Positions 32,917-43,511 of a DNA stretch of 64,000 nt are shown piece after piece. The stretch comes from Cycas panzhihuaensis. Taxonomy: Eukaryota; Cycadophyta. The notes below the pieces were generated by a model that saw nothing but the letters and a program-made list of their open reading frames with translations, searched no databases and had not been told where the DNA came from. Numbering within the stretch: position 1 is the stretch's first letter; the number at the start of each line of letters is the position of its first letter. Both the position numbers and the translations under genes were made by a program. Location of the stretch: the NCBI GenBank assembly GCA_023213395.1, contig CM041465.1, forward strand, positions 149,675,741 to 149,739,740. Direction: 5' to 3'.

Positions 32917-33461
32917 TGTTAGAGATAATATTTAATTAATATGGTTAAATTGTATAAAGTCATTAAATAAGAATCTCTCAAGTTTATAAATATGTGAGAT
33001 ACATTGACTATTGTATAAATGCTCACTTGATTATAAAGACATTGGTAAAATCAAAGGTTCTCATACATGATCTTATTGGTTGATGTAAGGTGATATATAA
33101 TTTCTCCATGATGTGGTAACCAAAGTTTATATAAGGGTGATCATATTGATGTTGAGTTACGTAGACAACTAGTTCTCTTGAGGAGACTAGTGTAATCTCA
33201 TTAGAGCTTCTTTGTCTCTATTATAATATCATTTCATATTAATGAGATTTCATACATAATTTAGAAAGGGATTTTTTCTACCAAGTTTTTCCACTATAAA
33301 TCTTATGTTTATTATGGTTAAATATTTATTTATTAATTACCATATTATTTATTGCTAATTACCTATATTTATTGATCAAGTAATTTATACTTCCATGTAT
33401 TTTTCATATTACTACATAAACATGTATACTGATATATATCACACAAATTGAAATTCTAACA
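32917..33461 (+). repeat. Family F LTR, copy 2 (545 bp, uninterrupted)
   Basis: Begins TGTTAGAGAT, ends TTCTAACA, and is followed by a PBS-like TGGTATTGGA. It matches the two halves of 5578-6705. The bases after the LTR also match those after copy 1 for about 40 bases, so element interior follows both copies. Confidence 0.65.
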
Positions 33462-34555
33462 TGGTATTGGATATGTGAAAAATATTTTCAACATAATCTG
33501 AGTCCCTAATATGATTGCAAATAAAATATTGATGTAGAAATCCATCCTCAGATTTCTACCTAAGATTCATCATATGCCCAAGTGAAAAGAGAAATCACTA
33601 CCTAGTTAGAATTTTTACATAATAAAATTAAAAATTCAAAAAGGTTACTAAGTACAGCAAAATTAAATATATATGCCACCTAATAATCTAATGAAATTGC
33701 TCTGAAGGAACTCATGAAGTAGAGGTCAAATTTAAAAATTTTAAATGACCAACTCTAAACTAGTAGGACTTAGCCTATTATAGGTGATATACTAACACAT
33801 GGCTATTATATTAATATTTTCCTATAATGAACCATGAATGACCATCCTAAGGCCTTGGCTTAACTATCCACTATGTCAAAGAAGTACTACTAGGTGGTCT
33901 TCCCTAATGTATGGCCTCAATCCTATTAGCATAAACTCTTAAAACTCAACAATAAACTCTCAAGTAAAATATAAGGCTTAGAGCAACCCAGAATAACACT
34001 AATGGTGGTAAGGTAAAGTCCCTTATAATGTCTCTAAATAAGGTCACTTGATAAATCATGATTTTACAACATAATCCTAGAGAGCAAATATGGAGTATAT
34101 CCATTTACTTTTTTGTAATGATGCAATTACCTAAATTACTTTAAACCTTGAGTTTTTATATATTGGTTCTAACAAATAAAGTGGACTAACATGATTGTAC
34201 CCCTACAAAGTAACTAGCACTAGAGAGTTGAGGGTTTGGCTCATGAAGAGCCTTGCTTACATAAAGAGTCCTAGTGCAATAATAGTTTCGTTGAAGGAAT
34301 GCGATAGGATTTGAATCAAGAACTTTGGACTTATCCTAGGCACCCAAGAACAATAGTGTGCTAATGAAACCGAATTATCTTATAAATAATGTCATGTTTA
34401 ATTAATTTTACATGAGTGTTCCTTACTTCCAAAGTGTCAAATGAATGATACTGTGTTCAAAACTAGTGGGTGACACTGAATATTCACCTAAAACCCTAAG
34501 TTCAAAGTGTGTATAATGGTTTTCATGTATTTATTTTCTTATATATACATATACT

Positions 34556-34584
34556 TATATGTGTGTGTGTCTATATATATATAT

Positions 34585-34628
<44 letters not shown>

Positions 34629-34697
34629 GTGTGTGTATGTATGTATATATAAATAGATAGATAGATAGATAAATAGAGAGAGAGAGAGAGAGAGAGT
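34556..34697. repeat. Compound microsatellite (TG)n, (TA)n, (TAGA)n, (GA)n
   Basis: A long TG run, ATGT/TATA interruptions, four-base TAGA repeats and a GA run in sequence. The HTHTHTH-rich minus-strand frame over it is an artefact. Confidence 0.9.
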
Positions 34698-34699
34698 AA

Positions 34700-35010
34700 T
34701 GCAATACATGCTTTCACTCCTATAAGTGTTGGCACTAAAATATAAAATAACTAGTGCAGACTGAACAGTCTGCGAGCATTGATAAGCACCTCCAACTAGA
34801 GAAGATGGGGATGGAATCAATGCAACCCTGGTTATGACCTTTGCCAGTGCCACCGTGGAGTTGTTCTCTGGCTTATCGACTTGGTTTACATCAATATTGT
34901 TCCATATTCATGATGATGGTCATTATTCTGTTCATAAGGAGGCACCACAGGAAGGACTGAGATGCTTTGAGAACTCATTTGTTGCTCATCTAGGAACCAC
35001 AACTTACTAG
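34700..35010 (-). other. GC-richer patch, possible gene-fragment relic
   Basis: Base composition is clearly less AT-rich than the flanks and codon-like on the minus strand: VALAKVITRVALIPSPSSLVGGAYQ, and upstream in another frame MSSQSISVLPVVPPYEQNN. A frameshift would be needed to join them. I cannot name a family. It could be an exon fragment carried by an element, or chance. Confidence 0.25.
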
Positions 35011-36042
35011 GTCTTTAAGAAACTATTTAGTGGCATATATTGTTAGAATTTGGTGTTTTATTTGTTGTTAACCATACATGCTCTCTCATGAAATTGTGCC
35101 ATGGGTATGTTATTTTTTTTTTTCTCCCTCTATTTTTACAAAATGGGAGTTTATACTACCCTTGAGAGTGGCGAAGCTTATCCCCCAAGTTATTTGAGGG
35201 CGCCTATCAACACAAAAATTTGAGTTCAATGTGAATGCTTAAACCTCCAATTAATGAAATGCAATTTTAAATTTCCTTACCAGAAAATATTATTCAATCA
35301 TGTAAAAATAAGAGATACATGAAATGTGTGCAAACTAATTCTTCCCTTTGTTGAAATATTTTTCTATATTTTATTCAAAATTATAAAAGTTGACATACAA
35401 AAATCTAATCCCCTTTGTTATATAAATTTGAATTCTTCCTGTATTTTTGTAATACTTTTAGTTTTTAACTATTTATTATGAAATTATAAAATTACAATGC
35501 ATAAACTAACCCTCCCTCCCACCATCTTTTATGTCTAGTTTTTTCTTTATTTGGGGTAACATAAAGCCTATAAAAGTGAATTAAAAAAAGAAACAAACTT
35601 CCCCTTATCTACCTAGGTGAAATAAGATTCTAGAAGATAATGAATATTGTTAATACACAAAAAATTTCTTAAAGATTTTCAAATGTAGGACAAAAATCAC
35701 TTAAATTTTAAAGTGTGATTAAAGAAGAACTTTAAAAACATCTATCTATTTATCTGTCATTATATATATATATATTCCCTGAGCTAGAGTAAAAAGAGCT
35801 TAATCTAATTTTTAAAAAAATGCCATATTAAGTAAGTTCTATAGGGTTTAAATATTAACTAGATTTTCTTTTCACTATAAATCTTCTCTACATATTATCA
35901 AATAAAAATAAGAAAAGAAAAATAAACCTTTATATGCTCCCTTATATATTAAATGGATTAAGAGAAAATATAGTTAATGTGAGGCATGGAAAATGGTGAT
36001 TTATGGGATTTGAACCCTAAACCTACTCACTTAACACACATT

Positions 36043-36247
36043 AAAATTGATTATATGAAAAGGAATACCTTTTACTAAACTTTTATAGGATGCCTCTGAA
36101 AATTTCAAGATAGGATCTAAATGCTCATATGCATACAAAAATTAAATGACAAAGCAAAGTAAACAATAGATTAACACAAATTATTTGCATAGAATAGATA
36201 CAACCAAATTTGTTAGCATTGTTAATCCTCAACTTGGTAGAGTTTCA
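36043..36247. repeat. 205 bp flank duplication of gypsy B, left copy
   Basis: Matches 41461-41665 base for base in length (205 bp each, no indel seen), with scattered substitutions. It ends TTCA exactly where the truncated 5' LTR begins. Confidence 0.8.
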
Positions 36248-36248
36248 T

Positions 36249-36618
36249 TGTATCTATTTTCATAATGTATCTTCTTCTTCTTCTCTCTCTCCACTAAACT
36301 CTCTCTCATTATAAGTATCCCATATGTATGAGTTAAGTGGGATAAGTAACTCAAGTAGTCTTATACACATATGTATTTTATTATAATTATCCCACATGCA
36401 TGAGTTAAGTGGGATAAGTAAGTCTAGTAATCTTATACATATGTAGCTCCACCACTGTAATAGACATTAGAGAATATTATGACATTGCATAGTTGGGAGA
36501 TTTCCTCCTTGAAGAGGCCTATTACTATAAGTTCTCTTTGTGATCAATAAAGTTTCTTGAGATTTTCCTACAAATTATGTTCTTATTAATTGTTAGGATT
36601 GTGGCAAAGTTGCTTGCA
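36249..36618 (+). repeat. Gypsy B 5' LTR, start truncated, with internal 72 bp duplication
   Basis: Matches 41108-41460 from TGTATCT onward but lacks roughly the first 28 bases (TGTTATGTACC start) of the 3' LTR. A block starting ATTATAAGTATCCCATATG (36308) is repeated in tandem at 36380, while the 3' LTR has it once. It ends GCTTGCA. Confidence 0.8.
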
Positions 36619-36620
36619 AG

Positions 36621-36632
36621 TGGTATCAGAGC
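36621..36632 (+). other. Gypsy B primer-binding site
   Basis: TGGTATCAGAGC, a perfect tRNA-Met-type PBS two bases after the LTR. Confidence 0.9.
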
Positions 36633-36699
36633 TCCTTCCAGGGATCACATTGAGTAAAAAAGAGAAAAAGAAGAAAAAGAGTTAAGGTAAGGAAAAAGA

Positions 36700-37560
36700 A
36701 TGGCCCCTAAAAACATCACCCTTGAATAAAACTCTAATGTCAATAAGGCCATCACTACATTGAGAAAATAAATGGATGACAAAATACAAGGCTTGGTAGA
36801 CCAACTTGAAGGAATAGAAGCCTTAAAGGATTGAATTAAGGAGTTCACAATTAAACTAATGGGTAAGGATAAATTTTCATACAAATGATGAATATTTTGA
36901 TAATAGACACAGAATACCAACCTTCTTCTAAAAGGTAGAGCCAAAAAAATTCAATGGTATTGATGTTCAAATTTGGGTATCCTAGATGGAATAGTATTTT
37001 ACTCTTTACTAGGTCTGTAGTGATAATAAAATAGTAGTGTCTTCCTTGTACATAGAGTATGAGCCATACTAGTGGTACCAATGGGTGAAAAAGAAGGTTA
37101 ACATGCTCAATTATATAAGCTATAATTTTGTGAAGGACTTAGAGACCTAGTATGATAACACTTAGGACAATGATTGTTTTAGTCAACTTACAAAGGTTTG
37201 ATAGGAGGGGATAGTTTCATAATACACCTCTACATACCAACATCTCTCTACCAGAGTTGACAACCTTAGTGAAGAATAAATGCTAAAACTCTATATCAAT
37301 GGCCTTCAAGATGAGGTTAAATATGAGCTTCACCTCTTCAATCCTTAAATAATCACAAAAGCCATCAAGTTAGCATGGCATATTGAAGCAAAGAACAAGG
37401 TATTTTGACAACTAATGTAGCCATATATATATATATATATAGAAGAATGTCATCACATGCCCCAGTTGCATTAGAGTCACCAATTATTCATTGTATAATA
37501 ACTCGAGAAATGGACAAAAGAAGGTTAAAAGGTCTTTATTTTCGATCTAACCAAAATTAA
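36700..37560 (+). pseudogene. gag: Gypsy B gag
   Basis: From ATG at 36700: MAPKNITLE, then a coiled stretch (LVDQLEGIEALKD) and further gag-like fragments around 36930-37390 in shifting frames. Position after the PBS and before the protease fixes the identity more than the sequence does. Many stops; no zinc knuckle survives clearly. Confidence 0.5.
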
Positions 37561-37796
37561 CATAAATAATACCAATGTGAAAAGTGACAATTATTTATTA
37601 TTAAGAACACAGATGAGGGTGCATTTGAGGAAGGACATGCTTTAGAACAATCATATAAGGTTAGTTTAGAATCCTCAGGGCCACCAGAAGAACCAATAGA
37701 TGATGACGAGGAAACAACAATAATTTTAATCCATGCTTTATCAAGAATCACAATCCCATAAATCCTCAAAATCATTGGATACATCAAGAAATAAAG

Positions 37797-38003
37797 ATGG
37801 TTGTATTAATTGATTTTAGCAATAACCATAATTTTATTAATAAAAAATTAGCTAAAGAACTCAATTACTTCATGTATCTAGTAAATAATTTCCATGTTAT
37901 GGCCACCAATGGGGAAATACTACCATGTGGAGGAAATTCCATAATGTCTTACTCACCATGGGAGAGTTCCATCTATCTACTTCAATATTTGCCATCCCTG
38001 TAG
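37797..38003 (+). pseudogene. Gypsy B protease
   Basis: Reads MVVLIDFSNNHNFINKKLAKEL. The chromovirus protease start normally reads LIDSGSTHNFI; here Asp survives but the Ser-Gly that follows is Phe-Ser, so the active site is lost. About 68 codons remain open. Confidence 0.65.
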
Positions 38004-38429
38004 GAGGAGTGGGTATGGTCTTAGGAGTTTAGTGGTTAAAAATACTTGGAACCTTTAGCTTGACTTCTAAAAGTTATTCATATGTTTAACTAGGAGGGTT
38101 ATCAGTATCAACTAAATGGGATCACCCTATCACCATATCAAGTCATTAACTCACATAGGATGGAGAAGTTAATTTAGAAAGGAGGCACAAGCTTATTTGC
38201 AAGATGTTATGCTCTTATAGGACAAGAGCCCTAAGGTGAAATGACTATATTCCATAATGACCACCTGCTACAGAATTACAAGAAGTTCTACTCAGCCATC
38301 TTCAAGTTTTTTATGAATGCCCTAAAGGACTATCACCACAAAGAGAGTAGGACCACACCATTGAACTCATCACTGGGAGCAACCCACCTAGTGTATGGCT
38401 ATATAGATACTTGTACCAATAAAATAATA

Positions 38430-39060
38430 AAATTAAAAAATTGATATGCAAGTTAATAGATGTTGGAGTCATTCAAGAGAGTAAAAGTGCTTTCTCTACT
38501 CCTGCCATTTTGGTTAGGAAGAAAGATGGCTCATTCTAGATATACATTGACTATAGGGAACTAAACAAAATCATAGTTAAGGATAATTTTCCTATATCAA
38601 TTATTGTTGAACTATTAGATGAATTGCATGGGGCTACCATATGTACATCCCTGGATCTTCAATCAGGGTACCATCAAATTAGGATTAGGGTGGAAGATGT
38701 TCACAAAATAGTATTATAAACTTATGAGGGCCATTATGAGTTTCTTGTGATCCCCTTTGGCCTAACTAATGCACCTACAACATTCCATAGACTCATGAAC
38801 ACAATCCTTCATCTGTACTTAAGGAAATTTATCTTAGTTTTTTTCGATGATATTCTTATATATAATCAAATAGTAGCAGAACATCTTTAGCATGTGGATA
38901 AGGTCCTAAAATTATTGGAAGAAAACCAACTATATGTTAAAAGATCCAACTGTAACTTTGGAAAAGGGAAGCTAGAGTACTCAAGACACATCATCTCTCT
39001 AAATGGAATAAAAGTTGATCTAAATAAGATCATCATAATTTAGAATTGGCCCCAACCTAA
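38430..39060 (+). pseudogene. Gypsy B reverse transcriptase
   Basis: Reads [62 protein letters not shown] and then VFFDDILIY, the gypsy catalytic box with both Asp present, followed by SLRGFLRLTGYYKK. Only a few stops interrupt roughly 200 residues. The start is taken at the first recognisable motif. Confidence 0.8.
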
Positions 39061-39149
39061 GAATATCAAAAGCCTTCGGGGATTCTTACGATTAACTGGA
39101 TACTACAAAAAAAATATAAAAGGGTATGTAGAGATAACAACACCTTTGA

Positions 39150-39620
39150 CACAATTACTTAAAAAGAACTCATTCCAATGGACAAATACAACAAATGAAG
39201 CTTTTGTAAAGCTCAAGGAAGCCATGACCACCACACCTATGCTAGAAATGTACAACTTTACAAAACCATTCATAATTGAATGTGATGCATCATATTAAGG
39301 ATTGGGGGCAGTGTTTATGCAAGAGGGACAACCCTAGTATTTGAAAGCTAAAAGTTGTAATCAAGGGACATGGGTAAGTCCACTTATAAGAAGGAAATTA
39401 TGGAAATCTTACATGCAATCAGGAAGTGGTGACAATACCTTCTTGGAATATATTTTAAAGTTAAAATCGACCATGACAGTCTTAAGTACTTCTTAGACTG
39501 GAGGGTAGCTTCTAAGGAACAAAAATAAACGTTTTAAAAAATGTGAGGATTTGACTTTGAAATCATTACAAGAAAGAGAAGGAAAATATAGTAGTTAACA
39601 CCCTTTTTAGGAAAGAGGAG
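39150..39620 (+). pseudogene. Gypsy B RNase H
   Basis: NSFQWTNTTNEAFVKLKEAM and KPFIIECDASY, stop, GLGAVFMQEGQP give the RT connector and the first Asp region (ECDASY, Asp kept). The following Glu region near 39390 is decayed by a frame change. Confidence 0.65.
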
Positions 39621-39769
39621 GAACCCACATTATGCACCATCACATCTATTTATCCCTCTTGGATTCCAGAAGCATGAGCAGAATGGGAGTAAGGCATAGA
39701 AATCTAAAAAATAATCCAAGACCTCCAAAATGAACTAGAAAGTTGCAAGGGGTTTTCATGATCAACAAA

Positions 39770-40700
39770 CGCATTATGGTATAAAAATAGATTATACTTG
39801 AACCCATAGTCCAAGCTCAAGGAAGGGATCCTCCATGATGCTCATAACTCACTAGTAGTTGGCCACTCATGATTCCAAAAGATTATCAAAGGATTAAATA
39901 ATCCTTTTATTGGAATAGACTAAAACAAAATACAAAGAATTGGGTTACAAATTGTGATATCTACTAATGATATAAAGATTAAACCACAATGACCCTAGGA
40001 TTATTGCAACCTCTATCAGTGCCATATTAGTGTTGGGAGGAAATATCCATGGATTTTATCACAGGGTTACCCAAATCTGATAGCAAAGATGGAATCTTTG
40101 TGGTGGTGGATAGGTTAACCAAATATGCCCATTTTATGGAATTTAATTAACCTACATGGTGAAACAGATAATGAAAATATTTTTGAGGGTAATACACTAC
40201 CTCCATGGAATGCCAAGATATATTGTTAGTGATTAGGATCTTAAGTTCACTAGTTACTTTTGGACTGAATTCTTCTATATGCTCGGTACCAAGCTAACCA
40301 TGAGCTTAGTGTATCACCCACAAACAAATGGATAAATAGAGGTAGTTAATAAGTGCTTAGAAGGATATCTTTATTGCTATGTCTTAGATAAGAAAAATCA
40401 TTAGTATCGATGGCTACTTCTAACAAATGGTGGTACAATATAACTTATCATCTATCCATTAAGATGACCTAGTTCTAAGCATTATATGATTATCCTCCAC
40501 CATTGATTTAGAACTATGTCCTAGAGGCCTCCAAGGTTCAAGTAGTTGAAAAGCATCTACAATAATAAGTGATAGTACTTCAAATACTAAAAGATAACCT
40601 TAATTTAGCCTAAATAGAATGAATTAGCAATTTGATAAGAAGTAAAGTGAGTAGGCATTCTAATTAAGAGATTGGGTCTAGCTTCACCTACAACCTTATA
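39770..40700 (+). pseudogene. Gypsy B integrase
   Basis: [30 protein letters not shown] near 40040-40140 is the first catalytic region of gypsy integrase. Later parts (a decayed second-Asp region near 40220 and HKQMDK near 40320) follow in other frames. The zinc-binding region upstream is very degraded. Confidence 0.65.
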
Positions 40701-40739
40701 AGCAAATGTCACTCAAAATAAATACAAAGTGCAAGATAG

Positions 40740-41094
40740 GGCCATAATTTCATGGGCCATATCAAGTCCTCAAATATGTGGGATAGGTGGCTTATGCCCT
40801 ATATTTACTAATAATTACCAAAATCCATAATGTCTTCTATGTATCCTATTTAGAAAAGGTTATTGACCAATAAGTAAAGGCATAAATTAAGCTTCCACTC
40901 TTGGATGAGGAAGGAAAACTCCAGTTAACACTAGAACAAGTCCTTGAGGAAAGGGTGTGACATTTATGCTCTCGATAAATCAAGGAGTACCTTGTCAAAT
41001 AGAAGCACCTACCACAGGAAGAGTCTACTTGGGAGAATGAGTAATTTATCCAAGAACATCCAACACTACTCGAGCTTTGAGGAAAAAGATTTTT
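40740..41094 (+). pseudogene. Gypsy B integrase C-terminus and chromodomain
   Basis: FHGPYQVLKYVG is the GPF/Y-type module. YLEKVIDQ and LTLEQVLEERV, stop, HLCSR, stop, IKEYLVK, stop, KHLPQEESTWENE then give a chromodomain: I/VLEERV, YLVKWKHLP-type and ESTWE motifs in order. Chromodomains bind histone marks and steer integration into heterochromatin. It marks the element as a chromovirus. Confidence 0.8.
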
Positions 41095-41105
41095 AAGGGG
41101 GAGGA
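41095..41105 (+). other. Gypsy B polypurine tract
   Basis: AAGGGGGAGGA precedes the TGTTATG start of the 3' LTR (41108). Confidence 0.8.
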
Positions 41106-41107
41106 CT

Positions 41108-41460
41108 TGTTATGTACCTAACCTCCTTATAGTGTATCTACCTTCTTCCACTATTTTCATAATGTATCTTCTTCTTATTCTCTCTCTCTCTCTCTCCACT
41201 AGTCTCTTAGTTTTTCTCTCATTGTAATTATCCCATATACATGAGTTAAGTGGGATAAGTAACTCTAGTAGTCATACATATATATATATGTGTGTGTGTA
41301 GCTCCACTATTATAATAAGCATTGGAGAATATTACAACATTATGTAGTTAGAAGAGAGGCCCATTACTATAAGTTCTCTTTGCGATCAATAAAGCTTCTT
41401 AAGATTTCCTTGCAAATTATGTTCTTGTTAATTATTAGGATTATGGCAAAGTTGCTTACA
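41108..41460 (+). repeat. Gypsy B 3' LTR
   Basis: Full-length LTR, TGTTATGTACC to GCTTACA. It contains an AC/TG microsatellite near 41270-41300 and one copy of the 72 bp block that is doubled in the 5' LTR. Confidence 0.85.
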
Positions 41461-41665
41461 AAAAATGATTGTATGAAAAGGAATACTTTTTACTAAACTT
41501 TTATGAGATTCCTTTGAAAATTTTAAGATAGGATCTAAATACTCATATGCATGTAGAAATTAAATGATAAAGTAAAGTAAACAACAAATTAACACAAATT
41601 ATTTGTATAGAACAAAGACAATCAAATTCATTGGCATTATCAATCCTCAATTTAGTAGAGCTTCA
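41461..41665. repeat. 205 bp flank duplication of gypsy B, right copy
   Basis: Begins at the base after the 3' LTR and matches 36043-36247. Beyond it (41666 onward) the sequence continues as the presumed copia D LTR, so this copy looks like the original and the left one like the duplicate. Confidence 0.8.
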
Positions 41666-41902
41666 ACATATCTAACAATCTAATGTATAAAAAAGAGTAT
41701 TCATGTATAATTTATAGACCATAATATGCCTAAAAAATTAATCTTACTGGCTGATATTATGAGCCAATACTATTGGCCTATTATTCGATAAGGGGTAGAC
41801 CCAATAACATAATAAATTATAATTTAATTTTAATATGGTACGACTAATAATATAAAAATACATAAAATAAATTTATAAATGAGATGGAATTTATACTTTA
41901 CA
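41666..41902 (-). repeat. Copia D 3' LTR, first part
   Basis: On the minus strand it starts TGTAAAGTATAAATTCC immediately after a purine tract. Its other end is not fixed because gypsy B and the 205 bp duplication lie there and no second copy of the LTR is in view. Confidence 0.45.
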
Positions 41903-42253
41903 CCATCCCTTAATGATAGCTCTATTTATCTTGACATTGAAGTTATGCCAAACCCTTTCAAACTTTGGTCTTTTAAGTGCTTTAGTGAAGATGTCAATCA
42001 CTTGGTCCTTAGTTAGTCGATACATAAGGCCAACTTCTTTATTTTGCACATGCTCACATACGAAGTGATGATAGATCTCTATATATTTGGTTCTTGCATG
42101 GAAGATAGGATTTTTTGTCATCTTTAATACACTTTGATTATCATAATATAGAGTAATGGCATGAGCTTGTTGAAGTCCAAGTTTAGCAAGAAACTTATAA
42201 ATCCAAATCACCTTAGTAGTGGCATTAACCACTACTTTGTACTTAGCTTTCAT
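41903..42253 (-). pseudogene. Copia D RNase H, C-terminal part, and polypurine tract
   Basis: An open 120-codon stretch ends at 41891: ALTLYYDNQSV-like core (reads ITLYYDNQSVLKM), then NPIFHARTKYIEIYHHFV and TKDQVIDIFTKALKRPKFE. This is the conserved end of copia polyproteins. The purine tract TAAGGGATGG (41903-41912) overlaps the last codons. It is less damaged than most of the element. Confidence 0.75.
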
Positions 42254-43160
42254 GGAGGAGAGAGTAACATTTAGTTATTTCTTATAGCTCTAAGAAACTA
42301 TAGCTAAATTCATGTTGAAGCAGTACCTTAATATGGAATGGTGTGAGTCTTGGAAATCAACATAATTAACATCTATATATCCTTTTAGTATAGGATTATC
42401 AACTTGGTTGTAGTCAAGGCCAAGTTGAGGTATGTTGTAGATGTATTTGAGAATTCTAGTGGTGACTTTCTAATGAGATATATTAGATTGTGATATGTAT
42501 CTGAAATAGATCCTAATAACATAAGATATGCCCTATCAAGTGTGAGTAAGGTAGATTAAACTCCCAACTAATTGTTAGTATAAGGTAGGATCAAAGGGAT
42601 TACTTTATTTGTCTAGAGTGAGCTTGGTCCCCATTTCTATTAGTATAGATGATAGTTTACAGCCATTCATTCTGAACCACTATAGAAGCTTATTATCATA
42701 TTTGGATTAGGATAGGAATATATGATTTGGTTCCTACCACATCTTAATACCAAAGAAATAATGTAATAACCCAAGGTTAATCATCTTGAAGTTGCTTTAA
42801 GATCTAATTAGAGCTAAGCTATACCTTCATCATCATTTTCAATAATAATAAGTCATCCACATAAAAAACTATGATAGTGATCAAATTGCCTCTAATCTAA
42901 TTATATAGATCAAGATAAAAAGATGAATGAGTAAATCCATATTATATGAAGAAGGCATCAATTTTAACATACCAAGCACAAGGTACCTGCTTCAATCTAT
43001 AGATGGCTTTCTTAAGCTTATAAACTAAGTGTTCTTTTTTAGAAACAACATAACTAGGAGGTTACCTCAAGAAAACTTCTTTAGTGAGTTATCTATTCAA
43101 GAAGATACCCTTCACATCCATCTTGGATATAACCTAGTTGAATTAGATCATAAGTATGGG
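42254..43160 (-). pseudogene. Copia D RT, second part, and RNase H start
   Basis: Minus-strand reading gives ISKMDVKGIFLNR (the QMDVKSAFLNG motif), HLVYKLKKAIYRLKQVPCAWY, and a YVDDLL catalytic box near 42850, with many stops. The N-terminal part of the same RT lies beyond copia C at 51401. Confidence 0.7.
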
Positions 43161-43161
43161 T

Positions 43162-43497
43162 TGTAGAGGAGCATAACAGAACTACAACAGGTGCATCTTG
43201 AGTTAACATATGATTTCTAAATAATAGTGGTGTTAAAAAATACCAAGGAGGTATTCCCACCCTATATATAGAAATTTAGGGAGGCGACAAGCATCTCAAC
43301 CCAACCTACATGTTAGCTGCAATAATTTAAAATAATATTAAAAAATTATAATTAATAAATAAAACACATACCTTAAGAATGTTGTATTAGCTTTGTGTGG
43401 CTAATGTTTGGCTCTAGGTACCCTAGGGGGTCTCAAAGGTGGTTTTGAGAGGCCCTAGGTGCACAACTCCTTAGACACATTAGGGGTTATTCCAACA
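43162..43497 (-). repeat. Copia C 3' LTR
   Basis: On the minus strand it starts TGTTGGAATAACCCC and ends CTCTACA. It matches 51069-51400 (shared CCAAGGAGGTATTCCCACCCTA, GCTAATGTTTGGCTCTAGG, TTAGACACATTAGGGG). Confidence 0.85.
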
Positions 43498-43510
43498 TTC
43501 TCCTCCATAA
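43498..43510 (-). other. Copia C polypurine tract
   Basis: Minus-strand TTATGGAGGAGAA sits directly before TGTTGG. Confidence 0.75.
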
Positions 43511-43511
43511 G

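Larger units (their letters stand above)
33462..36042. other. AT-rich region without recognisable genes
   Basis: No family resemblance in any frame. Phrases such as GGATTTGAATCAAGAACTTTGGAC (near 34310) and GGGATTTGAACCC (36006) are common at degenerate plant repeats. It includes the microsatellite and the GC-richer patch listed separately. Confidence 0.4.
36249..41460 (+). mobile_element. Gypsy B: Ty3/gypsy chromovirus
   Basis: LTRs lie at 36249-36618 and 41108-41460, with an intact PBS after the first and a purine tract before the second. Between them are gag, protease, RT, RNase H, integrase and a chromodomain, in Ty3/gypsy order. The chromodomain places it among the chromoviruses. Both flanks carry the same 205 bp. 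All genes are broken by stops. Confidence 0.85.

Noticed and set aside
34539-34853. 104-codon minus-strand frame
   Set aside because: Its second half is microsatellite (HTHTHT). The first half is listed only as an unassigned GC-richer patch.
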